Below are positions 26,653-35,405 of a stretch of 64,000 bases of DNA, piece by piece (within the stretch, counting starts at the first letter, position 1; the number at the start of each line of letters is the position of its first letter). Where the stretch lies: NCBI GenBank assembly GCA_016707205.1, contig JADJHZ010000008.1:124001-188000 (forward strand), written 5' to 3'. The position numbers and the translations under genes are program-made. The notes below the pieces were generated by a model. That model was not told the DNA's origin and did not search any database. It worked only from the letters and a program-made list of their open reading frames with translations. Source of the stretch: Haliscomenobacter sp. (GTDB taxonomy: Bacteria; Bacteroidota; Bacteroidia; Chitinophagales; Saprospiraceae).

Positions 26653-27975
26653 TCACGAAGTCATGCCGGGGTTTTCAAACGAAATTAACCGCCCATCAGA
26701 GAAAGCGGCTAAGGGCGTAAACTCCGCGCCGCCCCATAATCCGAACAGCGACAGGGGATGCCCGCCGCTCAGAGAAAACAAGGACCAGGCAAGAGGCAGC
26801 GGCGCTTGAACAGCAGCCTTTTGGCGATCCCGGCCGGCGATAAAAAAAGAGTCTCCTTCTCTTGCGAAATAGACCCCGTCCAGGAAAAAAGGATACGCTT
26901 TCGTCCACGGGGATCCTGCCAATGCATGGGCAAAGCCTTCTGCCAGCCCATTCAGGGTGCCGCAAACCCCCTGAACGGGCTCAAGGAAAGCATCCACAGG
27001 GGTACAAGCTCCGGGAACGGCCCTTAGGGGGGCGGGGGAGGGATAAAAATGCAGGGGGCCTTCCCAACAAGTGCCCGTATCCCAAGTGGGGTCAAACGGC
27101 GTTTCGCCCCAGGCATAGTCCAGGAATAGCGCTGGCCTGCCTGTTTGCTGCCCCCAGAGCCAGACTTTGCGCACCCGCAATGGGTCCTCCGTTGCGTACT
27201 CCCGGGCCAAAACGAACCAAAGGTCTTCGACAGGAGGCGCTTCCTTTAGCAGGTCTTCTTTGCGAAACGCTAGTCCTCCCTGTTGAAGGATTTCCGCCCG
27301 CAGGTCCGGGGGAAGTTCGTCCAGCCGCAAAAACCCTTCCGACCACAGGAAAAGGTCCGCCAGTTCATCCAGGAAAAGGCGGTTCCAATCGGAACCGTTT
27401 CTTAGCGCGCCCATACGGCGGATTCGCTTTGCCAATCCTCCCAGTTTGCTGTCCGTAAGGCGGGAGGCGAACTGTTCCCAAAAGGCATCGTTTTGCGATT
27501 GCAGCATCCCCAGCCCCTGGAACGCGGCATCCCGAAGCCATTGCCCCAGATCAGAAGCCCCCTCTCCCATCAGCGCGAGGCGTTTTTCCTGATTCCTAAG
27601 GCGGTCAGAACCTTGTTTATCTTTTTTCTCTTTTTCCGTGGGCGATGATGCCGCAGCATCCAGAGCGGATTTAACCCAATCGGGGATAGCGGCGGGCTGG
27701 GAAAAGGCGTCCGGGGATTCAAAAAAAAGCAGGAGCAAGGCGAGGAGGTACTTGTCTGGCTTGAGTGGCGCCGGACTGTTGCTGAAGAAACGCTGATGGT
27801 CGAGATCGCAGGCAATCCGGTACCGGAGGGCGCCCGAGGTGCGGCATTCACCCCAAAGCAAAGGGCCATGGCAGGCCAGGAGCGCCCACTTTTTGGGTTT
27901 AACCAGCACGAAAGCCCGGTCGAGCGTAGGCCGGTCGGGGGCGAACTGATAGATCTGGTCCAGCGTCCATTCCAA
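26653..27975 (-). CDS. Degenerate SWIM zinc-finger family protein
   Basis: The 440-residue sequence follows the SWIM-family layout: an N-terminal WTLDQIYQFAPDRPTLDRAF, then KWALLACHGPLLWGECRTSG, then the SWIM position, then YLLALLLLFFESPDAFSQP and GQWLRDAAFQGLGMLQSQND with FWEQFASRLTDSKLGGLAKR. At the SWIM position the usual CxC...CxH is replaced by FFSNSPAPLKPDKY, so no zinc ligand remains. The start is a TTG five bases after the rnc stop codon; no in-frame ATG exists nearby, and translational coupling is likely. The usual partners of this family (MoxR ATPase, VWA and DUF5682 proteins) are absent here. Function unknown; a zinc-independent paralogue is inferred. Confidence 0.7.
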   Translation of the reverse strand: MEWTLDQIYQFAPDRPTLDRAFVLVKPKKWALLACHGPLLWGECRTSGALRYRIACDLDHQRFFSNSPAPLKPDKYLLALLLLFFESPDAFSQPAAIPDWVKSALDAAASSPTEKEKKDKQGSDRLRNQEKRLALMGEGASDLGQWLRDAAFQGLGMLQSQNDAFWEQFASRLTDSKLGGLAKRIRRMGALRNGSDWNRLFLDELADLFLWSEGFLRLDELPPDLRAEILQQGGLAFRKEDLLKEAPPVEDLWFVLAREYATEDPLRVRKVWLWGQQTGRPALFLDYAWGETPFDPTWDTGTCWEGPLHFYPSPAPLRAVPGACTPVDAFLEPVQGVCGTLNGLAEGFAHALAGSPWTKAYPFFLDGVYFAREGDSFFIAGRDRQKAAVQAPLPLAWSLFSLSGGHPLSLFGLWGGAEFTPLAAFSDGRLISFENPGMTS

Positions 27976-27979
27976 AGGA

Positions 27980-28720
27980 TCAGTCCTCCTCGTCTTCTTC
28001 AGAAAGAATCCCCAGGTAGATCATGGCTTTTTCCGAAGCGGTTTGTTCAGCGCTTTTCTTATTGAAATCATCGGCGATCGCGATGCGTTCGCCGTTAACC
28101 AAAACGGCCACCTTAAACCGGTCGCGTTTTTCGAATTTATAGCGGGCTACGAGTTTGTAGGCGACAGACTGCCCTTGCTTCTGGCACCATTCCAGCAGCT
28201 GGCTCTTATAGTTATCGTCAATGCGTTCCAATTCGTGAATGTCCAGATACTTTCGCAAAATTCGCTGGATAACATAGGTTTTCGTCTTGGGATAACCCCT
28301 TTCCAGATAGATAGCGCCGACGAGGGCTTCGACGGCATTGCCAAGCATCGATTTGCTGAGCCGGAGGTTTACATTTTCGTTGAGAAAAACATCGAGGCCC
28401 ATTTTATCTCCCAGACGGTTGAGCGAGTTGCGCTTGACGATTTTGGAGCGCATTTTCGTCAGGAAGCCTTCATCGCTGTCGGGATATTTCTTAAAGAGGT
28501 ATTCGGCGACAATCGTGCCCAGAACGGCGTCACCAAGGTATTCCAGGCGTTCGTTATTTTGAATGGCATAATTCTTCGAACTATCGGTTGGAGCGGACCG
28601 GTGGGAAAAGGCCAGTTTAAACAACCCCAGGTTGGAAGGGGTAAACCCTAGCAATGGGCGAAGCTTCTCGACAAAGTCCTTGTCTTTTGAAAAATACCGG
28701 TTATACAGACGGAGCAGCAT
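27980..28720 (-). CDS. rnc: Ribonuclease III
   Basis: A double-strand-specific endoribonuclease for rRNA maturation and structured RNA processing. Residues about 20-170 form the catalytic domain with the signature NERLEYLGDAVL and the second acidic site in GNAVEALVGAIYLERGY. The last 70 residues form the dsRNA-binding domain (YKSQLLEWCQKQGQSVAYKL, KKSAEQTASEKAMIYLG). I start at the ATG at 28720 (MLLRLYNRYFSKDKDF), giving 246 residues as in relatives; the frame is open to 28774. It follows acpP and fabF in the order seen in many bacteria and is followed 4 bases later by the SWIM-like gene. Confidence 0.95.
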   Translation of the reverse strand: MLLRLYNRYFSKDKDFVEKLRPLLGFTPSNLGLFKLAFSHRSAPTDSSKNYAIQNNERLEYLGDAVLGTIVAEYLFKKYPDSDEGFLTKMRSKIVKRNSLNRLGDKMGLDVFLNENVNLRLSKSMLGNAVEALVGAIYLERGYPKTKTYVIQRILRKYLDIHELERIDDNYKSQLLEWCQKQGQSVAYKLVARYKFEKRDRFKVAVLVNGERIAIADDFNKKSAEQTASEKAMIYLGILSEEDEED

Positions 28721-28811
28721 CCGCAAGGTTCGACAAATTGAAACATGAACGAATCTGGGATCTTCCTGCCGCACCCAAAGGCTATTTCCTGCTACCTGCT
28801 TAAGCGCCTGG

Positions 28812-28855
28812 TTTTTTCAAACGCTGAACCACGGACGGTTAAGGGTTTGAAAAAA
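28812..28855. other. 11-bp inverted repeat upstream of rnc
   Basis: TTTTTTCAAAC (28812-28822) and GTTTGAAAAAA (28845-28855) are perfectly complementary, with 22 bases between them. Its place between fabF and rnc would suit an RNA hairpin in the intercistronic region; RNase III often controls its own message through such a stem, but this is inference. Confidence 0.4.
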
Positions 28856-28926
28856 AGTTGCCGGCGCAAGTCCGGTTGTTAGCCGTCGGATACCGGTAAA
28901 GAATTCCCGGCGCAAAAGGTACGAAG

Positions 28927-28952
28927 AATTCCCGGATGCCTCACCGGGAATT
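28927..28952 (-). terminator. Hairpin overlapping the fabF stop codon
   Basis: AATTCCCGG and CCGGGAATT form a 9-bp stem with an 8-base loop that begins in the fabF stop codon. There is no T-run, so it may be a stabilising or attenuating hairpin rather than a full terminator. AGAATTCCCGG occurs again at 28903-28913. Confidence 0.4.
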
Positions 28953-30204
28953 AGCCTTCGAATTTTCTCAGGACCAGGGAAGAGTTGTGCCCCCCAAATC
29001 CAAAGGTATTGCTCAGGATCGCCCGAACGTTGCGTTCCTGGGCTACATTGAACGTCAGGTTCAGCTTGGGATCCAATTCGGGATCGTCGGTGAAATGATT
29101 GATGGTAGGCGGGATGAACTGGTGTTGGATCGCCAGAATGCCCGCAATGGCTTCGATCGCCCCTGCAGCCCCAAGCAGGTGGCCGGTCATGGATTTCGTG
29201 GAGCTAATATTCAACGAATAAGCATGCGCTCCAAAAACCTGCTGAATGGCCCGTACTTCGGCCACGTCGCCTAAAGGCGTGGAGGTGCCATGCACATTGA
29301 CGTAATCGATATCTTCCGGAACCATACCCGCATCGGCAAGAGCCAACCGCATCACGTTCCGGGCGCCAAAGCCTTCCGGGTGAGGAGCGGTAATATGATA
29401 GGCATCGGCAGTTGCGCCCCCGCCAACCACTTCGGCATAAATGTTGGCCCCACGCTTAAGGGCGTGCTCCAGTTCTTCCAGAACCAGGGCGCCTCCGCCT
29501 TCTCCCAATACAAAACCGTCCCGGTCTTTATCGAAAGGCCGGGAAGCGGTGCGGTAGTCGTCGTTGCGGGTAGATAAGGCTTTCATGGCGTTAAACCCGC
29601 CCACGCCCGCGTGGATAACCGCCGCCTCCGACCCGCCGGCGATCACGATGTCGTTGCGGCCTAACCGGATGTAATCAAAGGCATTGATAATAGCATGCGA
29701 AGAAGAAGCGCAAGCAGAGACGGTAGCATAATTGACGCCTCGAAAACCGTATTTGATGGAAATATGACCTGCCGCAATATCGGCGATCATTTTAGGGATC
29801 ATGAACGGGTTGTACCGGGGTTGCCCGTTGCCGCGGGCAAATTCCTCGATCTCCTGCTCCAGGGAGCCCAAACCGCCAATACCGGAGCCCCAGATTACGC
29901 CGATTCGGTCGAGGTCCAGGATTTCCAGCATATGGTCCAATCCGGAATCCGAGACGGCTTCGCTGGCGCTGACGATCGCAAATTGGGCGAATCGGTCCAG
30001 CCGCCGGGCTTCCCGCTTTTCAATGAACGCTTCCGGATCAAAGTTTTTGACCTCGCAGGCGAACTGCGTTTTGAACAGCGTGGCGTCAAAAAGCGTGATC
30101 GGGCCGGCGCCGCTCCTGCCGGTCTTAAGTCCCTCTAAATACTCCGGGATATTATTGCCAATAGGCGTTACAGCGCCTATGCCTGTTACAACTACTCTTT
30201 TCAT
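28951..30204 (-). CDS. fabF: Beta-ketoacyl-ACP synthase II
   Basis: This condensing enzyme elongates acyl-ACP with malonyl-ACP in fatty acid synthesis. It has 417 residues. The nucleophile Cys lies in VSACASSSHAI, the two catalytic histidines in VNVHGTSTPLGD and SMTGHLLGAAGAIEA, and the Gly-rich end reads SNTFGFGGHNSSLVL. The ATG at 30204 (MKRVVVTGIGAVTPIGNN) is the natural start; a TTG two codons earlier is open but unlikely. The substrate is delivered by the acyl carrier protein encoded just upstream. Confidence 0.97.
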   Translation of the reverse strand: MKRVVVTGIGAVTPIGNNIPEYLEGLKTGRSGAGPITLFDATLFKTQFACEVKNFDPEAFIEKREARRLDRFAQFAIVSASEAVSDSGLDHMLEILDLDRIGVIWGSGIGGLGSLEQEIEEFARGNGQPRYNPFMIPKMIADIAAGHISIKYGFRGVNYATVSACASSSHAIINAFDYIRLGRNDIVIAGGSEAAVIHAGVGGFNAMKALSTRNDDYRTASRPFDKDRDGFVLGEGGGALVLEELEHALKRGANIYAEVVGGGATADAYHITAPHPEGFGARNVMRLALADAGMVPEDIDYVNVHGTSTPLGDVAEVRAIQQVFGAHAYSLNISSTKSMTGHLLGAAGAIEAIAGILAIQHQFIPPTINHFTDDPELDPKLNLTFNVAQERNVRAILSNTFGFGGHNSSLVLRKFEG

Positions 30205-30508
30205 GTCCAATGCGTATCAGAGTCATTCCACGAAGCGGGTCGAATCCACCCCGAAGAGGTTTCGAAGTAGATACGGAACGCTCGGCGTCTCGCTTCCTGC
30301 AACTCCGGATCAGAAAAAGCAAAAGAAGGGAGCGGTAATTTTGCTTTTGAACCGGCCGACTCAATAAATGAAAGGAATTTTCGCAAATCGAAAAAGGGTT
30401 GTCTTCGAATGTTTGGCAAGGAACTGATCCTTACATGACTTCGGCCAAATCCGTAGGAACCTTGGACAAAGAAAACTTCGAAGACAACCCTGAGTACAAG
30501 GAGGTTAC
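30205..30508. other. Intercistronic spacer between acpP and fabF
   Basis: About 300 bases without a convincing gene, promoter or hairpin. Short frames are open on the minus strand (with phrases such as SAGSKAKLPLPS) but have no start context or family resemblance. An uncoupled fabF promoter in this spacer is possible but not visible. Confidence 0.4.
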
Positions 30509-30745
30509 TTACTTCACTTGAGCTTCCAGGTATTCAATGGCATGCCCAACCGTCTGAATATTTTCCGCCTGTTCGTCGGGGATGGACACCCCGAACTCTT
30601 TCTCAAACTCCATGATCAGCTCAACGGTGTCCAGGGAATCAGCGCCGAGGTCGTTCGTGAAGCTTGCTTCAGGGGTAACTTCCGCTTCGTCTACTCCCAA
30701 CTTCTCAACGATGATTTTGCTTACTCTTTCTGCAATGCTAGACAT
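30509..30745 (-). CDS. acpP: Acyl carrier protein
   Basis: A 78-residue acidic carrier. The phosphopantetheine attachment serine is in GADSLDTVELIMEFEKEFG, and helices I to IV follow the usual pattern (MSSIAERVSKIIVEKLGV, IPDEQAENIQTVGHAIEYL). It shuttles acyl chains between fatty acid synthesis enzymes, including the FabF encoded 304 bases downstream on the same strand. A Bacteroidota-type promoter is visible 36 bases upstream of the start. Confidence 0.97.
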   Translation of the reverse strand: MSSIAERVSKIIVEKLGVDEAEVTPEASFTNDLGADSLDTVELIMEFEKEFGVSIPDEQAENIQTVGHAIEYLEAQVK

Positions 30746-31297
30746 AACAAACGTGCTTTATTGGTTCAAAAATGCACCTGCAAAGTAAAGTAGAAGTCCA
30801 TTGATAAACAAAGTTTTTAGGCTTTTTTTCGCGAGCCGGGCACAAGAGCGCTGCCTCCGTCCCTATCCTTGAGGCAAGGAGTCCGGTTCTGCTGCCTGCC
30901 CAGGCCCCGGTGCTTTACCAGGCGCCTGGAAAACGGCAGCTTCTTTTCTCCTTGTTATTTGGAAACCAAAAGAAAAAAGTTTATTCGCCATCACTCCCGA
31001 AAGCCCATCTTATCAACCGCTTTACCCTGCATCTTCCCACTGTAACTTCCTGGAGATCCGTTACCGGGTTTGATAATTGCAAAAGTTCGTTTACTTTAGC
31101 GGGGAAAATAATTATTGTAAAATTTACAATAAGTTGTTTTTAGCCCGTTATTTTTCTGCCAAATTACCCTGTTCCAAAAAAACGGCGATACGGGCCGAAT
31201 GGCTTTAGGCAATTTCCAAACCCATTCTCGTCGCGTATAGCCGCCGCAAGCCCTTTTTCAACCCGAATTATATAAGATTTCGTAATTCTTCAACCGC
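30746..31297. other. Divergent intergenic region acpP / pyk
   Basis: These 550 bases contain the acpP promoter at 30781-30812 and a GC-richer block (about 30830-30960) with short inverted motifs (CCTTGAGGCAAGG at 30870-30882). The rest is AT-rich. An open frame at 30910-31143 has no family resemblance and poor codon use. The pyk promoter must lie in the last 100 bases, but I cannot place it. Confidence 0.4.
30781..30812 (-). promoter_or_regulatory. Bacteroidota-type promoter for acpP
   Basis: On the minus strand TTTG (30809-30812) is followed after 20 bases by TTACTTTG (30781-30788), one mismatch from the TAnnTTTG -7 element of the Bacteroidota primary sigma factor. The start codon is 36 bases downstream. 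Confidence 0.45.
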
Positions 31298-32737
31298 ATG
31301 ATCATTCAGAAGCACTCCAAAAAAACCAAAATCGTCGCTACGGTAGGCCCGGCCTCTAACTCCCTGGAGACGTTGCTCGATTTGGTAAAAGCCGGCGTCA
31401 ACGTTTTCCGGCTAAACTTTTCCCACGGCGCCCATGAAGATCACATGAACGTGATCAATCACATCGTTTATATCAACGAAAAGTACGGAACGCATATAGG
31501 CATCCTGGCAGACCTTCAGGGGCCCAAGCTCCGGGTGGGTGAAATAGAGAACAATGCCCTGGAGCTCCAAAGCGGGGATGTAGTGACCTTCACCAACGAG
31601 AAGTGCATCGGCACTATGGAAAAGATCTACATGAGCTATGCCGGCTTTCCGAAAGATGTAAATATAGGAGAAACGGTCCTCATCGACGACGGCAAATTGG
31701 TGCTGGAAGTCGTCGAGACGAATGGCGTAGACAGTGTCCGGCTGAAGGTCATCCACGGAGGTATCTTATCTTCCCGCAAAGGCGTCAATCTTCCCAACAC
31801 GAAGACTTCGCTACCTTGCCTGACCGAAAAAGACCTCGCCGACCTGGATTTTATCCTTACGCAGCCCGTCAACTGGATCGCGCTTTCTTTTGTTCGCTCC
31901 CCCAAAGACGTAAAAGCCCTCCGGCAAATCATCGAAAAGGCCAAACACCCCGCCAAGATTATTGCCAAAATTGAAAAACCCGAAGCGGTCGAAAAGATCG
32001 ACAAGATCATCAAGGTGTCCAATGGGATCATGATCGCCCGGGGCGATTTGGGCATCGAAGTGCCTATCGAACGAATTCCGGTCATCCAAAAAGAGACCAT
32101 CCTGAAGTGCATCCAGCGGGCGCGGCCGGTCATTGTGGCCACCCAGATGATGGATAGTATGATCAACAATCCTTTCCCTACGCGGGCGGAAGTGACCGAC
32201 GTAGCGAACGCGGTATTCGACGGCGCCGATGCCGTCATGCTGAGCGGAGAAACAGCCGCTGGGAAATTCCCGGTGCGCGTCGTCGAAGCTATGACCAACA
32301 TCATATCCGAAGCCGAGCGCTTCATCCGTCCCGCCATCCGCCCGGTGCCCTCCGGCAAGTCCAGAACCTTCCTGTCGGATGCCATTTGCTTTAGTGCCGC
32401 TAAAACGGCGGAAGACATCAAGGCCAAAGCCATCGTAGGCATGACCAGTTCGGGTTATACGGCGTTCAAGGTTTCCAGTTTCCGGCCAAATACGAACATT
32501 TCGATCTACATTTTCTCCGACCGCATGCACATGTTGGCGACCCTTAATTTGGTATGGGGGGTAGAATGCCTGTATTACGACCGCTTTACAACCACCGACG
32601 AAACCATCACCGACGTCACGGAGATCCTGAAAGCGGCCCAACTGGTCCAGGAAGGAGACATTATCATCAACACGGCTTCCATGCCCCTGCACCGGCGATT
32701 CCGAACGAACATGCTCAAAGTCACCGTAGTCGAATAA
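31298..32737 (+). CDS. pyk: Pyruvate kinase
   Basis: The last ATP-forming step of glycolysis (phosphoenolpyruvate plus ADP to pyruvate). It has 479 residues. Visible are KKTKIVATVGPASNSLETL and FRLNFSHGAHEDH at the N-terminus, the signature IIAKIEKPEAVEKIDKII with the catalytic Lys, GIMIARGDLGIEVP for the metal, and TRAEVTDVANAVFDGADAVM with LSGETAAGKFP. The C-terminal domain is complete (residues about 350-479). The gene is preceded by a long intergenic region and followed by a TTAGACG repeat array, so it is probably monocistronic. Confidence 0.97.
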   Translation: MIIQKHSKKTKIVATVGPASNSLETLLDLVKAGVNVFRLNFSHGAHEDHMNVINHIVYINEKYGTHIGILADLQGPKLRVGEIENNALELQSGDVVTFTNEKCIGTMEKIYMSYAGFPKDVNIGETVLIDDGKLVLEVVETNGVDSVRLKVIHGGILSSRKGVNLPNTKTSLPCLTEKDLADLDFILTQPVNWIALSFVRSPKDVKALRQIIEKAKHPAKIIAKIEKPEAVEKIDKIIKVSNGIMIARGDLGIEVPIERIPVIQKETILKCIQRARPVIVATQMMDSMINNPFPTRAEVTDVANAVFDGADAVMLSGETAAGKFPVRVVEAMTNIISEAERFIRPAIRPVPSGKSRTFLSDAICFSAAKTAEDIKAKAIVGMTSSGYTAFKVSSFRPNTNISIYIFSDRMHMLATLNLVWGVECLYYDRFTTTDETITDVTEILKAAQLVQEGDIIINTASMPLHRRFRTNMLKVTVVE

Positions 32738-32780
32738 GCTCCTGGCGGGATTTTCTCCTTCGCTGCAACTCCTTTTGGGC

Positions 32781-32820
32781 TTTAGACGTTAGAGGTTAGA
32801 CGGGAGACGGGGAGACGGGA
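32781..32820. repeat. Heptamer array TTAGACG/TTAGAGG
   Basis: TTAGACG, TTAGAGG, TTAGACG, GGAGACG and a GGGAGACG unit run in tandem between pyk and the TPR gene. The same unit family, in inverted arrangement, forms the array at 50563-50655. Confidence 0.6.
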
Positions 32821-32905
32821 AGTGTCGTTTTAGAGGATGTAGGGGATGTGATTTCCACCGTCCACCGTCTGCTGTCGATTTTTAGCACTTTTTATGCAGA
32901 CCGCT

Positions 32906-34621
32906 ATGAAAAAAGCCTTGTTGAGGAGTTTCATTCTATCCTTGGGTATGTTCCTGGTTGCTGTATCAGGGGCCAGCCAGACCCTCCCGAATCCCCAAAG
33001 GGACACCACACTGGATTTGGAATCCATGATCATCGAAGCGTCCAAGCAAAAGTTTCTGGGCAACGCAGACAAAGCCCGGGTACTCTACGAAGAAATTCTG
33101 GCTAAGAAGCCCGACCATGCGCTTTCCGCCTATGAATTGGCCCGGTTGGCCTTAAACAAGGAAGATTTCGAACAAGCCCTTAAGTATGCGGGGCAGGCGG
33201 CGCGCCAAGAACCTCAAAACGAATGGTACCAGCGGCTTTGGGCCGGCGTGTACCAGGCTATGGGGCGGTACCGGGAAGCCGCAGGCATACTGGAAACCCT
33301 CGTCAAAAACAAGCCTGGGGCTAAAGATCTCTATTTGCAATGGGCAAATTTGCTGGAGAAAGCAGGCCTTTTCCCTGCTTCGCTCAAAGTATACGACGAG
33401 ATGGAAGCCCGGTTTGGCATTCAGGAGGAAATGATTCAAAACAAGGTTCGGGTATATTCGGCCTCAGGGGACCCCAAAAAAGCAGCCAGGGAACTGGAAC
33501 GGCTGTGTGCGGCGTTCCCCGCCAACCTCGGTTACCTGCATGCATTGGCTGCCTTTTATCAAAATCAAAACGATCCGGTTAAAGCGCAACAAACCTACCA
33601 GCGTATTCTCGTTCTCGAACCTTCCGACCCCAAGGCCATGGCTGCGCTTACCTCCTTTGGCAAACCGCAGGGATCGGACCCCGAAGGGCTAAAAACGCTG
33701 GAGGCCCTTGTTCAAAATCCCAACGCCGGCGCCAACCTGAAAGCGGAAGGATTTCGATCTATTCTCGCCAAGCCGGAGACAAGTAAAGACCCCGCTTTAT
33801 TGGATAAGCTGCTTGCCCTGGCTGCTCAACTCGAGCAAGCGCACCCGGCCGCCGCCGTCTCCTACGCCGTTAGCGGGGAACTTCTGCTCCTCAGCGGCCG
33901 GGGGCAGGAAGCCGTTGCCAAGTTCCTTCGTTCGCTGGAACTGGAGGAAGCTAATTACCCGGTCTGGGTTCTTTTGCTGAACCAACTTGCCTTCGAAGGC
34001 GACTCCAAAGCGCTGAGACAGCACGCCTCTAACGCCATCGATTTATTCCCCAACCGGCCCGCGCTTTACTATTGGAATGGCCTCGGGGCGTTCTGGCAGG
34101 CAGACTATGCGCCCGCAAAGGCCGACCTGGAGCAGGCCCTGCTCATGACCTCCGCCGATACCCCCTTGAAGGTAGAGATCCTTACCGCTTTGGGGATGGC
34201 GCTATCGGTGCAAGAAGACATTGAAGGCGCGGATCGCGCCTTCGGCCAAGCCAAAACCCTGGACTCCAACGCTCCTATCCTGTTAGCCCGGCACGCCTGG
34301 AGCATGGCTGAGCGCAGCCAAAACCTGGATCAGGCAGCGGAGTGGGCAAAAAAAGCCCATCTGGCAATCCCTTCCCTGCCAGATGCCGCCCTGGCGCTTG
34401 GACTGATCGCCTTCCGAAAGGGCGATTTCCAGGAAGCGCGCAAGCAACTGGAATCGCTGCTACCTTCATCCAATCCCATGATCCTGGAACAAACAGGAGA
34501 TGCGCTGTTCAAGCTTGGCCAAACTGCGGAAGCGATGACCTTCTGGAACCAAGCCAGGGATAAAGGCAGCCGGTCTCAAAAATTATTCAAAAAAATTGCG
34601 GACAAACAACTCTATGAATAG
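32906..34621 (+). CDS. Periplasmic TPR-repeat protein
   Basis: A 571-residue exported scaffold. The signal peptide is MKKALLRSFILSLGMFLVAV ending near SGASQ. The rest is made of TPR units, for example AYELARLALNKEDFEQALKY, WYQRLWAGVYQAMGRYREAA and LALGLIAFRKGDFQEARKQL. I prefer the ATG at 32906 because the Lys-Lys follows it directly; an ATG at 32894 is also in frame. The stop codon overlaps the start of the DUF4292 gene by 8 bases, and an M23-type gene follows. This TPR-DUF4292-M23 order is widespread in Bacteroidota and suggests a role in envelope assembly; no direct activity is visible. Confidence 0.85.
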   Translation: MKKALLRSFILSLGMFLVAVSGASQTLPNPQRDTTLDLESMIIEASKQKFLGNADKARVLYEEILAKKPDHALSAYELARLALNKEDFEQALKYAGQAARQEPQNEWYQRLWAGVYQAMGRYREAAGILETLVKNKPGAKDLYLQWANLLEKAGLFPASLKVYDEMEARFGIQEEMIQNKVRVYSASGDPKKAARELERLCAAFPANLGYLHALAAFYQNQNDPVKAQQTYQRILVLEPSDPKAMAALTSFGKPQGSDPEGLKTLEALVQNPNAGANLKAEGFRSILAKPETSKDPALLDKLLALAAQLEQAHPAAAVSYAVSGELLLLSGRGQEAVAKFLRSLELEEANYPVWVLLLNQLAFEGDSKALRQHASNAIDLFPNRPALYYWNGLGAFWQADYAPAKADLEQALLMTSADTPLKVEILTALGMALSVQEDIEGADRAFGQAKTLDSNAPILLARHAWSMAERSQNLDQAAEWAKKAHLAIPSLPDAALALGLIAFRKGDFQEARKQLESLLPSSNPMILEQTGDALFKLGQTAEAMTFWNQARDKGSRSQKLFKKIADKQLYE

Positions 34622-35405
34622 ACGCTTTTTTTCAGGCCAAACAACACCGCTTCTCGCCGTTGCGCTCCTCGCCGGGTTATCCTTTTCCTGCTCTACATCC
34701 AAAAAGGCAGGTAATGCCGGCACGACGGATGCTTCCGCCCTCATCTTGCGCAAACTGGAAGCCCGCCAACTCAACGCCGCCTGGTTCGAAGCCAAAGCCC
34801 GGATCGACTACGACGACGGCGACCTGGCCGTCAAGGCGTCGGCTACGATCCGGATGCAAAAAGACAGCGCCGTTTGGGTTGCCGTCCGCAAACTCGGGTT
34901 CGAAGTCGCCCGGGTGCTGATCACCCCCGACTCCCTGTTCTATATCGACCGCTTCAACAACGAGTTCGGGGCGTATGGGTTGGATTACCTCAGCCGGGAA
35001 TACCAGGCCCCAGCCAACCTTACGGCTATACAAAACCTGCTCCTGGGAAACCTCGTTTATTTCAATCCTGCCGCCAGAACCCTGAAACCAGCAGAAGGAG
35101 GACAATTCTGGATGGAGGAAACCTACGCCGGGCAGTTGGTCCGCCACCGTATCAACGAAAACGAGTACCGGGTTGATTCCATGGAGTATAAAGACCTTGC
35201 CGCCGGACGATCCATGATGATGGTCCTTGGGGAATACGGCCCCCTTTCCGGAAAGCATAATTTTTCCTATCTTCGTAATTTAACTCTTGAAAGCCAGGAG
35301 ACTGGCGCCATTAAGGTAGAACTTAAGTTTAGCGAAGTTGAACTCGATGTCCCTAAAAGCTTATCTTTCGATATTCCGGAACGCTATTCCCGGCGCAGCA
35401 AATAA
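34614..35405 (+). CDS. DUF4292 lipoprotein
   Basis: A 263-residue predicted outer-envelope lipoprotein. The signal peptide MNRRFFSGQTTPLLAVALLA leads to the lipobox LSFSC, with the lipid-accepting Cys near residue 26. The mature part has the LolB/LppX-like beta pattern of DUF4292 (WFEAKARIDYDDGDLAVKAS, IRMQKDSAVWVAVRKLGFEV, VARVLITPDSLFYIDRFNNE). This fold usually handles lipids or lipoproteins, so a lipid-carrier role is inferred. It starts inside the end of the TPR gene, and its end overlaps the M23-type gene by 59 bases, which implies tight translational coupling. Confidence 0.88.
   Translation: MNRRFFSGQTTPLLAVALLAGLSFSCSTSKKAGNAGTTDASALILRKLEARQLNAAWFEAKARIDYDDGDLAVKASATIRMQKDSAVWVAVRKLGFEVARVLITPDSLFYIDRFNNEFGAYGLDYLSREYQAPANLTAIQNLLLGNLVYFNPAARTLKPAEGGQFWMEETYAGQLVRHRINENEYRVDSMEYKDLAAGRSMMMVLGEYGPLSGKHNFSYLRNLTLESQETGAIKVELKFSEVELDVPKSLSFDIPERYSRRSK

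Noticed and set aside
30910..31143. 77-codon plus-strand frame in the acpP/pyk gap
   Set aside because: Low-quality codon use and no family signal; the region is better explained as regulatory spacer.
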